A stretch of DNA of 64,000 bases, taken from Paracoccus aestuarii. Lineage in GTDB: Bacteria; Pseudomonadota; Alphaproteobacteria; Rhodobacterales; Rhodobacteraceae. Position numbers and translations under genes: made by a program. Below, piece after piece: positions 9,105 to 17,345 of this stretch (the first letter of the stretch is position 1; each line of letters begins with the position of its first letter). Under the pieces are notes generated by a model. That model was given only the letters and a program-made list of their open reading frames with translations, did not search any database and was not told the origin of the DNA. Where the stretch lies: positions 2,839,001-2,903,000 of the forward strand of contig NZ_CP067169.1 of the NCBI RefSeq assembly GCF_028553885.1. Direction: 5' to 3'.

Positions 9105-10519
9105 CCCTGATCCGCGCCCGTCGTCCCCGATCCCGCGCCCTCGCCGGTGACGGCGGGGGTGGCGGCGGCGGGCACCTGATCGGCGCGGAAGTTCACCGCG
9201 GCCAGACCCTTCAGGATGTCGACCGCATAGGCCAGCTGGTAATCCTCCTCGCGCAGGGCGGCGGTGGCGGCCAGTTCGGCGGCCTCGGTCTCCATCTGCT
9301 GGCGGTCGTCGTCGCTGACCTCGTTGCCCAAGGCACCGCGCAGATCCGCCTCGGACCGGCGGAAGCTGGAGGCGCTGCGGGCCTCGTCCTCCTCCTCGGC
9401 GCGGGGCGCGGGGCGGGGCTGGGCGACCAGGATGTCGGGCTGCACGCCCAAGGCCTGGATCGACCGGCCCGAGGGCGTGTAGTAGCGCGCCGTGGTCAGC
9501 CGGATCGCGCTGTCCGAGGTGACGGGCATCACCGTCTGGACGCTGCCCTTGCCAAAGGATTTCTCGCCCACGACGATGGCGCGGCGGTGATCCTGCAACG
9601 CGCCCGCGACGATTTCCGACGCGCTGGCCGAGCCGCCGTTGATCAGCACGACCATCGGCTTGCCTTGGGCCAGATCGCCGGCCTCGGCATTCCAGCGTTC
9701 GGATTCCTCGGGGTTGCGGCCGCGTGTGCTGACGATCTCGCCCGCGTCCAGGAAGGCGTCGCTGACATTGATGGCCTGGTTCAGCAGCCCGCCCGGATTG
9801 TTGCGCAGGTCCAGCACGAAGCCGGTCACCCGGTCGATGCCGCCCGCCTCCTCGACGGCCTTGTCCAGTTCCGTGCGCAGCGTGTCATAGGTCTCGTCGT
9901 TGAAGGTCGAGACGCGCAGGATCACCGCATGGCCCTCGACACGTGACCGCACCACGGTCAGGCGGATCGTGTCGCGGGTCATGGTCAGATCGAAGGGCTC
10001 GCTCTCGCCCTCGCGCAGGATGGTGACGGTGATTTCCGACCCGACGGGGCCGCGCATCATGTCCACCGCCTGGTCCAGCGTCAGGCCCAGCAGCGATTCG
10101 CCGTTCACATGGGTGATGAAATCGCCCGGCTCGACCCCCGCATTGGCGGCGGGGGTGTCGTCGATGGGCGCCACGACCTTGACCAGCCCGTCCTCCTGGC
10201 TGACCTCGATGCCCAGGCCGCCGAAGCTGCCGCGGGTCTGGGTCTGCATGTCGGAATAGTCGTTGGCCGACAGGAAACCCGAATGCGGGTCCAGCGATGT
10301 CAGCATGCCGTTGATCGCGGCTTCGATCAGCTCGCGGTCGTCGGGCGCCTCGACATAGTCGCTGCGGATGCGTTCGAAGATGTTCCCGAACAGTTCCAGC
10401 TGCTGATAGACCGAGGCGTTGCCGCGCGTCTCCTGCGCCAGCAGGGGTCCGGCGATCTGCGTGGTGACCAGCGCCCCGGCCAGCACCCCGCCCAGTCCTG
10501 CGATCAGATATTGTCTCAT
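9101..10519 (-). CDS. ctpA: carboxyl-terminal processing protease (S41)
   Basis: A 472-aa periplasmic serine protease with an N-terminal signal or anchor segment (residues 3-29). A PDZ domain spans about 95-180 ([20 protein letters not shown]). The S41 catalytic core has Ser299 in GGSASASEI and Lys324 in [10 protein letters not shown], the 25-residue Ser-Lys spacing of this family. The acidic tail after residue 370 is low-complexity. AGGAAAGG lies before the ATG. The gene sits between an EnvC-like activator gene and rppH; the EnvC-CtpA pairing is common in alphaproteobacteria and fits control of peptidoglycan hydrolases. Confidence 0.93.
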   Translation of the reverse strand: MRQYLIAGLGGVLAGALVTTQIAGPLLAQETRGNASVYQQLELFGNIFERIRSDYVEAPDDRELIEAAINGMLTSLDPHSGFLSANDYSDMQTQTRGSFGGLGIEVSQEDGLVKVVAPIDDTPAANAGVEPGDFITHVNGESLLGLTLDQAVDMMRGPVGSEITVTILREGESEPFDLTMTRDTIRLTVVRSRVEGHAVILRVSTFNDETYDTLRTELDKAVEEAGGIDRVTGFVLDLRNNPGGLLNQAINVSDAFLDAGEIVSTRGRNPEESERWNAEAGDLAQGKPMVVLINGGSASASEIVAGALQDHRRAIVVGEKSFGKGSVQTVMPVTSDSAIRLTTARYYTPSGRSIQALGVQPDILVAQPRPAPRAEEEDEARSASSFRRSEADLRGALGNEVSDDDRQQMETEAAELAATAALREEDYQLAYAVDILKGLAAVNFRADQVPAAATPAVTGEGAGSGTTGADQG

Positions 10520-10535
10520 CTCGGCCTTTCCTGTC

Positions 10536-11798
10536 TCAGTCCTGTTGCGGGTCCGTGACGGGATTCAGCACGAACCAGTCCGCGGGGTCCAGCGTTTCAT
10601 TGCCGCGGCGCAGTTCCAGATACAGCGATTCGCTGCGTCCGGCCTCGGCCCCGCGGACGGCATCGGCCACGAAGCGGGACCCGAATTCCTGGGCGGGGGC
10701 CTCGGCGCCGCCCATCAGGCCGACCGGATCGCCGCCATTGAGGACATCGCCCACCTCGCCGAAGACCTGCGACAGCCCCGCGAAGATGATAAGATAGCCG
10801 CGCGACGGCTCGACGATCATCACATTGCCGTAATCCAGGAAGGGCCCGCGATAGCGGATCGTCGCAGGCCAGGGGGTCTGGACGAGGGCTGCGGGCGCGG
10901 TGGCGATCACCCAGCCCGGCCGGCGAACGCCCGCGGCATCCGGTTCGTCATAGGGCCGCAGGATCGCGCCCTCGACCGGCAGGCGCAGGCTGCCCTGCGC
11001 GCCCTCGAAATCCTCCATCGGCGCGCCGACATCCTTTTCCATCCGGGCGATGCCGGTGGCGAAATCCGACAGGCTCTGGGCGGCGTCGCGCAGGGCCTGC
11101 AATTCGGCCGGATCCTCGTCATAGCGCAGCGGCATCGAGCTGCGGTCGGTGACCGCGCTGGCCAGCAGGCGCCGCGCCTCCTGGACGCTGTCCAGCCCGC
11201 TGCCCAGCATGGCGGCGGCATTGGCCTGCAGCTGGCGCACGGTCGCGATCTCGTCCAGATCAGCCTGCAGCGCCTCGGCCTGGGCGCGCAGGCCCGGGGT
11301 CACGCCCGACAGGATCATCCCCGACCGCGCATTGGCCAAGGCCCCGGCCGGATGCAGCAGCATGGTCGATTCGGGGCTCTGCTGCATGGCGGTCATGGCG
11401 CCCAGCACGCGGGCCAGCTGGTGGCGCTGCGTCTCGAAGCGGGCGCGCAGCTCGGTCTCGCGCGCGGCGGCCTGGCGCAGGCCCTCGCGCAGGGATGACA
11501 GGCCCAGCTCATAGCCGCGGATCACCTCGGTCAGGGCGGTCACCTGATCGTCGGCGCTGACGGCGGCGGCCAGCTGGCCCAAGGCGGCGCGCAGGATGGC
11601 GGCGGCGGCCTCGGCATCGGCGACGGCCTGGTTGGCGGGGCTGGGCGTGGCGGTCATCGCCTCGGTCAGCGCGCCGGTCACCGCATCCGACAGCGCCCCG
11701 TCGATCAGCGGGTCGTCGGATTGGGCGAGAGCCGGGGGCGCGGCCAGCGCGATCAGCGCGGCCAGGGTCAGGCTGCGGAGGGGGGCGATACGGGTCAT
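10536..11798 (-). CDS. EnvC-like murein hydrolase activator (coiled coil + degenerate LytM domain)
   Basis: A 420-aa periplasmic protein starting MTRIAPLRSLTLAALIALA, with a signal peptide ending near PALAQ. Residues about 30-270 are Ala/Leu/Glu-rich and predicted coiled coil. The C-terminal 150 residues resemble a LytM/M23 fold (GWVIATAPAALVQTPWPATI, YGNVMIVEPSRGYLIIFAGL). Zinc-binding His residues of active M23 peptidases are missing; the usual HLHFE-like motif reads SLYLELR. That is the pattern of EnvC activators, which recruit amidases without cleaving. The ATG overlaps the gpmI stop by 4 bp. Confidence 0.85.
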   Translation of the reverse strand: MTRIAPLRSLTLAALIALAAPPALAQSDDPLIDGALSDAVTGALTEAMTATPSPANQAVADAEAAAAILRAALGQLAAAVSADDQVTALTEVIRGYELGLSSLREGLRQAAARETELRARFETQRHQLARVLGAMTAMQQSPESTMLLHPAGALANARSGMILSGVTPGLRAQAEALQADLDEIATVRQLQANAAAMLGSGLDSVQEARRLLASAVTDRSSMPLRYDEDPAELQALRDAAQSLSDFATGIARMEKDVGAPMEDFEGAQGSLRLPVEGAILRPYDEPDAAGVRRPGWVIATAPAALVQTPWPATIRYRGPFLDYGNVMIVEPSRGYLIIFAGLSQVFGEVGDVLNGGDPVGLMGGAEAPAQEFGSRFVADAVRGAEAGRSESLYLELRRGNETLDPADWFVLNPVTDPQQD

Positions 11799-13309
11799 CG
11801 GGCGATCAGGCTTTCTCCGGTCATCTCGGGCGGGGGTTCCAGCCCCATCAGCGCCAGCACGGTCGGCGCCAGATCGGCCAGCCGCCCGTCGCGCAGCCGC
11901 GCGCCCGCAGGCCCGCCATGCAGGATCACCGGCACCGGGTTCAGCGTATGCGCCGTATGCGGGCCGCCGGTCTCGGGGTCGATCATCTGTTCGCAATTGC
12001 CGTGATCGGCGCAGATCACCGCCGCGCCGCCGACCGCGTCCAGCGCCTCGATCATCCGGCCCAGCCCGGCATCCACCGCCTCGCAGGCGCGGGCCGCGGC
12101 CTCCAGGCTGCCGGTATGGCCGACCATGTCGGGATTGGCATAATTCACCACGATCAGGTCATAGCCCTGCCCGATCGCCTGGACCAGCCGGTCGGTCACC
12201 TCGGCCGAGGCCATCTCGGGGGCCAGGTCATAGGTGGCGACCTTGGGGCTCTGGGGCATGTGACGATCCTCGCCCTCCTCGGGGGCCTCGCGGCCGCCGT
12301 TCAGGAAGAAGGTGACATGGGGGTATTTCTCGGTCTCGGCCAGGCGGAACTGGCGCAGGCCATGGGCCGCGACCCAGGCCCCCAGGGTGTTGACGACCTG
12401 GCGCTTGGGAAAGACCGCCTGCATGAAGCCGTCATGGCGGGCGCTGTAATCGACCATGCCCAGCATCGCCGCCCAGGCCGGGCGCGCGCCGGCGTCGAAG
12501 CCGTCAAAGCCCGGATCGCCCAAGGCCGACAGGATCTCGCGCGCGCGGTCGGCGCGGAAGTTCAGGCAGAAGACCCCGTCCCCGTCCCGCGCGCCCGCAT
12601 AGCCGTCGATGACGAAGGGCGGCACGAATTCATCCGTCTCCTGCCGCGCATGGGCGGTGGCGATGGCGGATGCGGCATCGGGCGCGGCCTCGCCCCGGCC
12701 CGCCACGATGGCGTCAAAGGCCCGCCGGACCCGGTCCCACCGGTTGTCGCGGTCCATGGCGTAATAGCGCCCGATCACCGTGCCGATCCGCGCCCCCGCA
12801 GGCAGCCCCGCCTGCAGCGCGTCCAGAAAGCCCGGCGCGGAATCGGGGGCCACGTCGCGCCCGTCGGTGATGGCATGGATGACGACCGGCACGCCCGCCC
12901 CCGCCACGGCCCGCGCGGCGGCCAGCACATGGGACAGATGCCCGTGCACGCCGCCATCCGAGACGACGCCCATCAGATGCGCCGTCCCGCCGCTGGCCCG
13001 CAGCGTCCGGGTGAAGGCCTCCAGCGCGGGGGCCTGGGCAAAGCTGCCATCCTCGATCGCCAGGTCGATCTGGCCCAGATCCATGGCGACCACGCGGCCC
13101 GCGCCGATATTGGTGTGGCCGACCTCGGAATTGCCCATCTGGCCGCGCGGCAGGCCGACATCGGGACCATAGGTGATCAGCCGGGCATTGGGGTCCGCGG
13201 CCATCAGGCGGTCGAAATGGGGGGTGCGGGCGCGGTCGGGCGCGCTCTGCTCGGGGCGGTCGGACAGGCCCCAGCCATCGAGGATGCACAGGATCACGGG
13301 TTTGGTCAT
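11795..13309 (-). CDS. gpmI: 2,3-bisphosphoglycerate-independent phosphoglycerate mutase
   Basis: A 504-aa enzyme of the alkaline-phosphatase superfamily that interconverts 3- and 2-phosphoglycerate in glycolysis using two Mn ions. It begins MTKPVILCILDGWG; the first metal Asp is in ILDGWG, and the phosphorylated Ser61 is in GQMGNSEVGHTNIGAG. Further signatures are AITDGRDVAP, FRADRARE, NYANPDMVGHTG and CADHGNCE. The start at 13309 was preferred over an upstream ATG that adds 21 Pro/Arg-rich residues. It is translationally coupled to the EnvC-like gene. Confidence 0.96.
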   Translation of the reverse strand: MTKPVILCILDGWGLSDRPEQSAPDRARTPHFDRLMAADPNARLITYGPDVGLPRGQMGNSEVGHTNIGAGRVVAMDLGQIDLAIEDGSFAQAPALEAFTRTLRASGGTAHLMGVVSDGGVHGHLSHVLAAARAVAGAGVPVVIHAITDGRDVAPDSAPGFLDALQAGLPAGARIGTVIGRYYAMDRDNRWDRVRRAFDAIVAGRGEAAPDAASAIATAHARQETDEFVPPFVIDGYAGARDGDGVFCLNFRADRAREILSALGDPGFDGFDAGARPAWAAMLGMVDYSARHDGFMQAVFPKRQVVNTLGAWVAAHGLRQFRLAETEKYPHVTFFLNGGREAPEEGEDRHMPQSPKVATYDLAPEMASAEVTDRLVQAIGQGYDLIVVNYANPDMVGHTGSLEAAARACEAVDAGLGRMIEALDAVGGAAVICADHGNCEQMIDPETGGPHTAHTLNPVPVILHGGPAGARLRDGRLADLAPTVLALMGLEPPPEMTGESLIAR

Positions 13310-13411
13310 CGGGCCCTTCGCGGGTTGTCGGGGATCTGGCCCCTGTCTACGCGGCGCGGGCGGCGCCGACAACCGCGCGCCATGGCCCCCCCGGGATTCG
13401 GGCCCCCGGAT

Positions 13412-13879
13412 TCAGGCCCGGTGATAGGGCGACCCCGCCAGGATCGTCGCCGCGCGATAGAGCTGTTCGGCCAGCATCACCCGCACCAGCAGATGCGGCC
13501 AGACCATGCGGCCCAGGCTGATCTGCCAGTCGGCCCGCGCCCGCAGGCCCGGATCCAGCCCGTCCGCGCCGCCGATCACGAAGCAGACATCGCGCGCCTG
13601 ATCGCGCCAGCCCGCCAGACGCGCGGCGAAATCCGGCGATCCCGGCTGATCGCCGCGTTCGTCCATCGCCACCAGCACCGCGCCCGCGGGGATCGCGCGC
13701 GACAGCAGCTCGGCCTCGGCCGCCGTACCCACGGCGCGGCGGTCGTCGATCTCGGTCATGGACACGGCCGGCAGCCCAAGGCTGCGGCCGGTCCGTGCGA
13801 AACGCTGCAGGTAATCGGCGACCAGCGCCGCCTCCGGGCCGGTCTTCAGCCGCCCGACGGCGGCGATGTCGATGCGCAT
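13412..13879 (-). CDS. rlmH: 23S rRNA (pseudouridine-1915-N3)-methyltransferase
   Basis: A 155-aa SPOUT methyltransferase acting on helix 69 of 23S rRNA in the assembled 70S ribosome. Motifs are DERG, the SAM-binding knot FVIGGADGLDP, and the C-terminal SLGRMVWPHLLVRVMLAEQLYRA ending in SPYHR, where the conserved YHR tail binds RNA. It follows rsfS by 9 bp, a widespread rsfS-rlmH pairing, and gpmI follows after about 100 bp. Confidence 0.95.
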   Translation of the reverse strand: MRIDIAAVGRLKTGPEAALVADYLQRFARTGRSLGLPAVSMTEIDDRRAVGTAAEAELLSRAIPAGAVLVAMDERGDQPGSPDFAARLAGWRDQARDVCFVIGGADGLDPGLRARADWQISLGRMVWPHLLVRVMLAEQLYRAATILAGSPYHRA

Positions 13880-13888
13880 CGCGCCCGG

Positions 13889-14254
13889 TCAGCCCTGGGG
13901 CTGATAGCCCGAAGCCGGGGCGGGCTCGCGCACGCGGGCCAAGGCATCGGCGGGCATCCACATCTTTTCCAGCTGATAGAAGTCGCGGACCTCGGGGCGG
14001 AAGACATGCACGATCACGTCATCGGTGTCGATCAGCACCCAATCGCCGGCATCCTTGCCCTCGATCCGGGGGCTGCGGCCGGTGACCTGCTTCACGCGCT
14101 CGGCCAGCTTTTCGGCGATGGCACCCACCTGGCGCGAGCTGCGGCCCGATGCGATCACCATGTGATCGGCGATGGCCGTGCGGCCGCGCAGGTCGATGGT
14201 CACGACATCCTCGGCCTTGTCGTCGTCCAGGGATGTCAGCACCAGCTGCAGCAT
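13889..14254 (-). CDS. rsfS: ribosome silencing factor RsfS
   Basis: Binds ribosomal protein uL14 and blocks subunit joining under starvation. The core is clear: TSLDDDKAEDVVTIDLRG, ADHMVIASGRSSRQVGAIAE, DAGDWVLIDTDDVIVHVF and RDFYQLEKMW. The coordinates use the ATG at 14254, which has no Shine-Dalgarno. In the same frame, a CTG at 14336-14338 has GGAGGA (complement of 14346-14351) 7 nt upstream, and the intervening codons are open. A 28-residue N-terminal extension from this non-ATG start is therefore likely. Confidence 0.92.
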   Translation of the reverse strand: MLQLVLTSLDDDKAEDVVTIDLRGRTAIADHMVIASGRSSRQVGAIAEKLAERVKQVTGRSPRIEGKDAGDWVLIDTDDVIVHVFRPEVRDFYQLEKMWMPADALARVREPAPASGYQPQG

Positions 14255-14490
14255 GTCGTCGCTGCTGTGGCCTGCGGCCGGGGTGGTGTCGGGTGCGGTC
14301 GAAGTCGGCCGACCGGCCGACGGGGCGTCTTGTGACAGGGTTATATCCTCCGGTCCTCGCGCCGATCACCCCCGGCGCAGGGGTTCCCCCAACATAGCAT
14401 CTTTTCGCCCCATCTCAATTGCCCGGCGGCACATCATTTCCCTATCGCCGTTTCTTGCCATGACGCGCGCGAGGTCCTAATGTCGGGGCC
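14255..14490. other. divergent rsfS / leuC control region
   Basis: The part near rsfS probably encodes its N-terminal extension (to 14338). The remainder is relatively AT-richer and holds the rsfS Shine-Dalgarno (14346-14351, minus strand) and a leuC promoter candidate at 14455-14483. No further gene is seen. Confidence 0.5.
14455..14483 (+). promoter_or_regulatory. sigma70-type promoter candidate for leuC leader
   Basis: TTGCCA (14455-14460) and TAATGT (14478-14483) are separated by 17 nt, the optimal spacing. The predicted start of transcription, about 14490, coincides with the ATG of the 28-codon ORF, giving a leader of roughly 138 nt before leuC. Confidence 0.45.
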
Positions 14491-14577
14491 ATGATGCGTT
14501 ACTTCGACATCCATGACCGCGCCCGCCTGCCGGGCCGCTTCTACGGCGAGATGCTGGGCGTGACCGCGCAGGGCTGA
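14491..14577 (+). CDS. 28-codon leader ORF upstream of leuC (candidate)
   Basis: ATGATG opens a 28-residue reading frame starting [20 protein letters not shown] and ending at TGA 50 bp before leuC. It has only two Leu codons, so classical leucine-attenuation is unlikely; five Arg residues are more notable. FYGEMLG resembles a fragment of a VOC/glyoxalase strand, which is an alternative explanation (gene remnant). It has no evident Shine-Dalgarno and may be leaderless if the promoter call is right. Confidence 0.3.
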   Translation: MMRYFDIHDRARLPGRFYGEMLGVTAQG

Positions 14578-14627
14578 GGGCTGTCCGCCCATCGCCCCAT
14601 CCGCATCACAGCCGAAAGACATCAGCC
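14572..14627 (+). promoter_or_regulatory. nested inverted repeats covering the leuC translation start
   Basis: GGCTGA (14572-14577, containing the leader-ORF stop) can pair with TCAGCC (14622-14627, touching the leuC ATG). Inside it, GGCTGT (14579-14584) can pair with ACAGCC (14608-14613). Folding would occlude the leuC ribosome-binding region, and a ribosome terminating on the leader ORF would disrupt it. Function is inferred only from position. Confidence 0.35.
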
Positions 14628-16043
14628 ATGACCGCACGCACGCTTTACGACAAGATCTGGGACGCCCATGTGGTGGATCGCCTGGAGGACGGCACCTGCC
14701 TTCTCTATATCGACCGCCACCTGGTCCATGAGGTGACCAGCCCGCAGGCCTTCGAGGGGCTGCGCATGACCGGCCGCACGGTCCGCGCCCCCGAACGCAC
14801 CATCGCCGTGCCCGATCACAACGTGCCCACCACGCTGGACCGCCAGCAGGGCATCGACAACGAGGAAAGCCGCATCCAGGTCGATGCGCTGGACCGCAAT
14901 GCCCGCGAATTCGGGGTGCATTACTATCCGGTGACCGACATCCGCCAGGGCATCGTGCATATCGTCGGCCCCGAACAGGGCTGGACCCTGCCCGGCATGA
15001 CGGTCGTCTGCGGCGACAGCCATACCGCGACGCATGGCGCCTTCGGGGCGCTGGCCCACGGCATCGGCACGTCGGAGGTCGAGCATGTCCTGGCCACCCA
15101 GACCCTGATCCAGGGCAAGTCCAGGAACATGAAGGTGGAAATCACCGGCCGCCTGGCCCCGGGCGTGACCGCCAAGGACATCGTGCTGCGCATCATCGCC
15201 GAGACCGGCACGGCGGGCGGCACCGGCCATGTCATCGAATATTGCGGCGAGGCGATCCGCAACCTGTCGATGGAAGGCCGCATGACCATCTGCAACATGG
15301 CGATCGAGGGCGGGGCCCGCGCCGGCCTGATCGCGCCGGACGAGGTCACGTTCAACTACGTCAAGGGCCGCCCCCATGCGCCCAAGGGCGCGCAATGGGA
15401 GGCCGCCGTCGCCTGGTGGAAGACGCTGTTCTCCGACGAGGGCGCGCATTTCGACAAGGTCCTGACCATCCGCGCCGAGGACATCGCGCCCACCGTCACC
15501 TGGGGCACATCCCCCGAGGACGCGCTGCCCATCACCGCATCGGTCCCCGCCCCCGAAAGCTTTACCGGCGGCAAGGTCGATGCCGCGCGCCGGTCGCTGG
15601 ACTATATGGGCCTGACCGCCGGGACGCCGCTGACCGAGATCGCCATCGACGCGGTCTTCATCGGATCCTGCACCAATGGCCGGATCGAGGATCTGCGCGC
15701 CGCCGCCGAGGTGCTGCGCGGCCGCACTCTGGCGCCCGGCGTGCGCGGCATGGTCGTTCCCGGATCGGGCTTGGTGCGCGCCCAGGCCGAGGAGGAGGGG
15801 CTGGACGTCATCTTCACCAATGCCGGGTTCGAATGGCGTCTGGCGGGGTGTTCGATGTGCCTGGGCATGAATCCCGACCAGCTGAAGCCGGGCGAGCGTT
15901 GCGCCGCGACCTCGAACCGCAACTTCGAGGGGCGTCAGGGCTACAAGGGCCGCACCCATCTGATGTCGCCTGCCATGGCGGCGGCGGCGGGGGTCACCGG
16001 ACGCCTGACCGACATCCGCGAATTCGCAGCCCAGCCGGCATGA
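14628..16043 (+). CDS. leuC: 3-isopropylmalate dehydratase large subunit
   Basis: A 471-aa [4Fe-4S] aconitase-family subunit that with LeuD isomerises 2- to 3-isopropylmalate in leucine synthesis. It begins [16 protein letters not shown]. Motifs include [26 protein letters not shown], and the cluster cysteines are in FIGSCTNGR and [10 protein letters not shown]. The C-terminus has [17 protein letters not shown]. Length is normal. The partner leuD lies 691 bp downstream, separated by an inverted membrane-protein gene, so the two subunits are probably transcribed separately. Confidence 0.97.
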   Translation: MTARTLYDKIWDAHVVDRLEDGTCLLYIDRHLVHEVTSPQAFEGLRMTGRTVRAPERTIAVPDHNVPTTLDRQQGIDNEESRIQVDALDRNAREFGVHYYPVTDIRQGIVHIVGPEQGWTLPGMTVVCGDSHTATHGAFGALAHGIGTSEVEHVLATQTLIQGKSRNMKVEITGRLAPGVTAKDIVLRIIAETGTAGGTGHVIEYCGEAIRNLSMEGRMTICNMAIEGGARAGLIAPDEVTFNYVKGRPHAPKGAQWEAAVAWWKTLFSDEGAHFDKVLTIRAEDIAPTVTWGTSPEDALPITASVPAPESFTGGKVDAARRSLDYMGLTAGTPLTEIAIDAVFIGSCTNGRIEDLRAAAEVLRGRTLAPGVRGMVVPGSGLVRAQAEEEGLDVIFTNAGFEWRLAGCSMCLGMNPDQLKPGERCAATSNRNFEGRQGYKGRTHLMSPAMAAAAGVTGRLTDIREFAAQPA

Positions 16044-16063
16044 GCAAGATGGTCCATGCCGGC
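16034..16063 (+). terminator. hairpin overlapping the leuC stop
   Basis: GCCGGCATG (16034-16042) pairs perfectly with CATGCCGGC (16055-16063) around a 12-nt loop. The structure straddles the leuC stop codon and separates leuC from the convergent membrane-protein gene. No U-tract is present. Confidence 0.5.
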
Positions 16064-16069
16064 GGGGGC

Positions 16070-16654
16070 TCAGGGCCTGTTGGCGCCCGGGCCCGGCCCG
16101 CGGTAACGGCGCAGCAGCAGGACCGCGTTCAGGGCAATGAGCAGCAGACCGGCATTTTCGAACAGGAAATTATTCGACACGCCAAGGCTCTGCGCCCCGA
16201 TCAGGTTGTCGAAACGATGGATGCTGACCGCCCGGCCCATGACAAAGGCCAGCACAATGGCCAGTCCCAGCAGCGCCAGAAAATCGCGGCCCAGGCTGTT
16301 CCGCAGCATCAGCATCGCGGCGACCAGACCCAGCACCACGATGGCCAGAAGCGTCGCGATGAAACCCGCCTGGACGGATCTGCGCTCGGCATACCAGCCT
16401 TGCGCGGTGGCCAGGCATTTTCCTGCAGCGGTCAGCGCGCTTTGCAGATCCAACTGCTTGTTGACGGCCAGAAAGGCCAGCAGGACGACCAGAACGGCCC
16501 AGAAGACCCGACCGGCGCGCCCCGCCAGCCTGCGCCACACCGCAATCGACAGGATGGCGGTCAGCACATAGGCCATTACAGTCAACCAGCCCGTCACATC
16601 CGGATCACCGATCTGCGGCGACCAGCGGCCGGCCACGCATCCTTGCAGTTCCAT
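16070..16654 (-). CDS. integral membrane protein inserted between leuC and leuD
   Basis: A 194-aa protein with four hydrophobic helices, approximately at [47 protein letters not shown] and [16 protein letters not shown], and a further C-terminal one ([15 protein letters not shown]). A soluble loop carries [21 protein letters not shown]. The start at 16654 (MELQGCVAG, with GAGG just upstream) was chosen because the longer ORF would run into the leuD start. It lies antisense between leuC and leuD. Such genes are sometimes mislabelled isopropylmalate isomerase by proximity; nothing here resembles LeuC or LeuD. Its base composition looks less GC-rich than its neighbours. Confidence 0.75.
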   Translation of the reverse strand: MELQGCVAGRWSPQIGDPDVTGWLTVMAYVLTAILSIAVWRRLAGRAGRVFWAVLVVLLAFLAVNKQLDLQSALTAAGKCLATAQGWYAERRSVQAGFIATLLAIVVLGLVAAMLMLRNSLGRDFLALLGLAIVLAFVMGRAVSIHRFDNLIGAQSLGVSNNFLFENAGLLLIALNAVLLLRRYRGPGPGANRP

Positions 16655-16734
16655 CAGCCTCAAAACATCACTCCGCGCAAAGGTCAGGTCGCATCCTAGA
16701 CCGCCCGGCGCCAGACCTGAAGGCATCGACACCT

Positions 16735-17340
16735 ATGGACAAGTTCACAACTCTGACCGGCATCGCGGCCCCCATGCCCTTGGTCAATATCGACACCGAC
16801 ATGATCATCCCCAAGCAGTTCCTGAAGACCATCAAGCGGTCCGGCCTGGGCGTGAACCTCTTCGACGAGCTGCGCTATGACCGCGAGGGACGCGAAATCC
16901 CCGATTTCGTCCTGAACCAGCCCGCCTGGCGCGACGCGCAGATCCTGGTGGCGGGGGATAATTTCGGCTGCGGATCGTCACGCGAGCACGCGCCCTGGGC
17001 GCTTTTGGATTTTGGCATCCGCTGCGTGATCTCGACCAGCTTCGCCGACATCTTCTTCAACAACTGCTTCAAGAACGGCATCCTGCCCGTGGTCCTGCCG
17101 CAGGAGGCCGTGGACGCGCTGATGGACGATGCCCGCAACGGCGCGAATGCCCGCCTGACCGTCGATCTGGACAGCCAGACCGTCACCGGTGCGGATGGCA
17201 CGGCCTATGGCTTCGAGATCGACCCCTTCCGCAAGCACTGCCTGATGAACGGGTTGGACGATATCGGCCTGACCATGGAGAAGGCCCCCGCCATCGACAG
17301 CTTCGAAAGCGCCATGGCGCAGGCCCGCCCCTGGATCTGA
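16735..17340 (+). CDS. leuD: 3-isopropylmalate dehydratase small subunit
   Basis: A 201-aa swivel-domain subunit that completes the isopropylmalate isomerase with LeuC. Signatures are [19 protein letters not shown] near the start, [16 protein letters not shown] in the middle, [16 protein letters not shown], and the C-terminal [19 protein letters not shown]. Length fits the bacterial family. Its promoter must lie in the roughly 80 bp between 16655 and 16734 or within the inverted gene. The next gene starts 5 bp after its stop. Confidence 0.97.
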   Translation: MDKFTTLTGIAAPMPLVNIDTDMIIPKQFLKTIKRSGLGVNLFDELRYDREGREIPDFVLNQPAWRDAQILVAGDNFGCGSSREHAPWALLDFGIRCVISTSFADIFFNNCFKNGILPVVLPQEAVDALMDDARNGANARLTVDLDSQTVTGADGTAYGFEIDPFRKHCLMNGLDDIGLTMEKAPAIDSFESAMAQARPWI

Positions 17341-17345
17341 CGTTC

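Noticed and set aside
11918..14335. An 805-codon open frame on the plus strand opposite gpmI, rlmH and rsfS
   Set aside because: Its translation is His/Asp/Gly/Arg/Ala-rich with no domain pattern, and it is fully antisense to three clear genes. Long antisense frames are expected in this GC-rich codon usage. The same reasoning removes other long shadows such as 23474-25084, 24835-26901, 46270-48504, 54703-56616 and 57951-59699.
14491..14577. Classical leucine-attenuation leader peptide before leuC
   Set aside because: Only two Leu codons occur in 28 residues and no terminator with a U-tract precedes leuC, so ribosome stalling at leucine codons is not supported.
16070..16732. Reading the inverted gene as an isopropylmalate isomerase subunit because it lies between leuC and leuD
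   Set aside because: It is a multi-helix membrane protein with none of the aconitase-fold motifs; the true subunits are both intact on either side.
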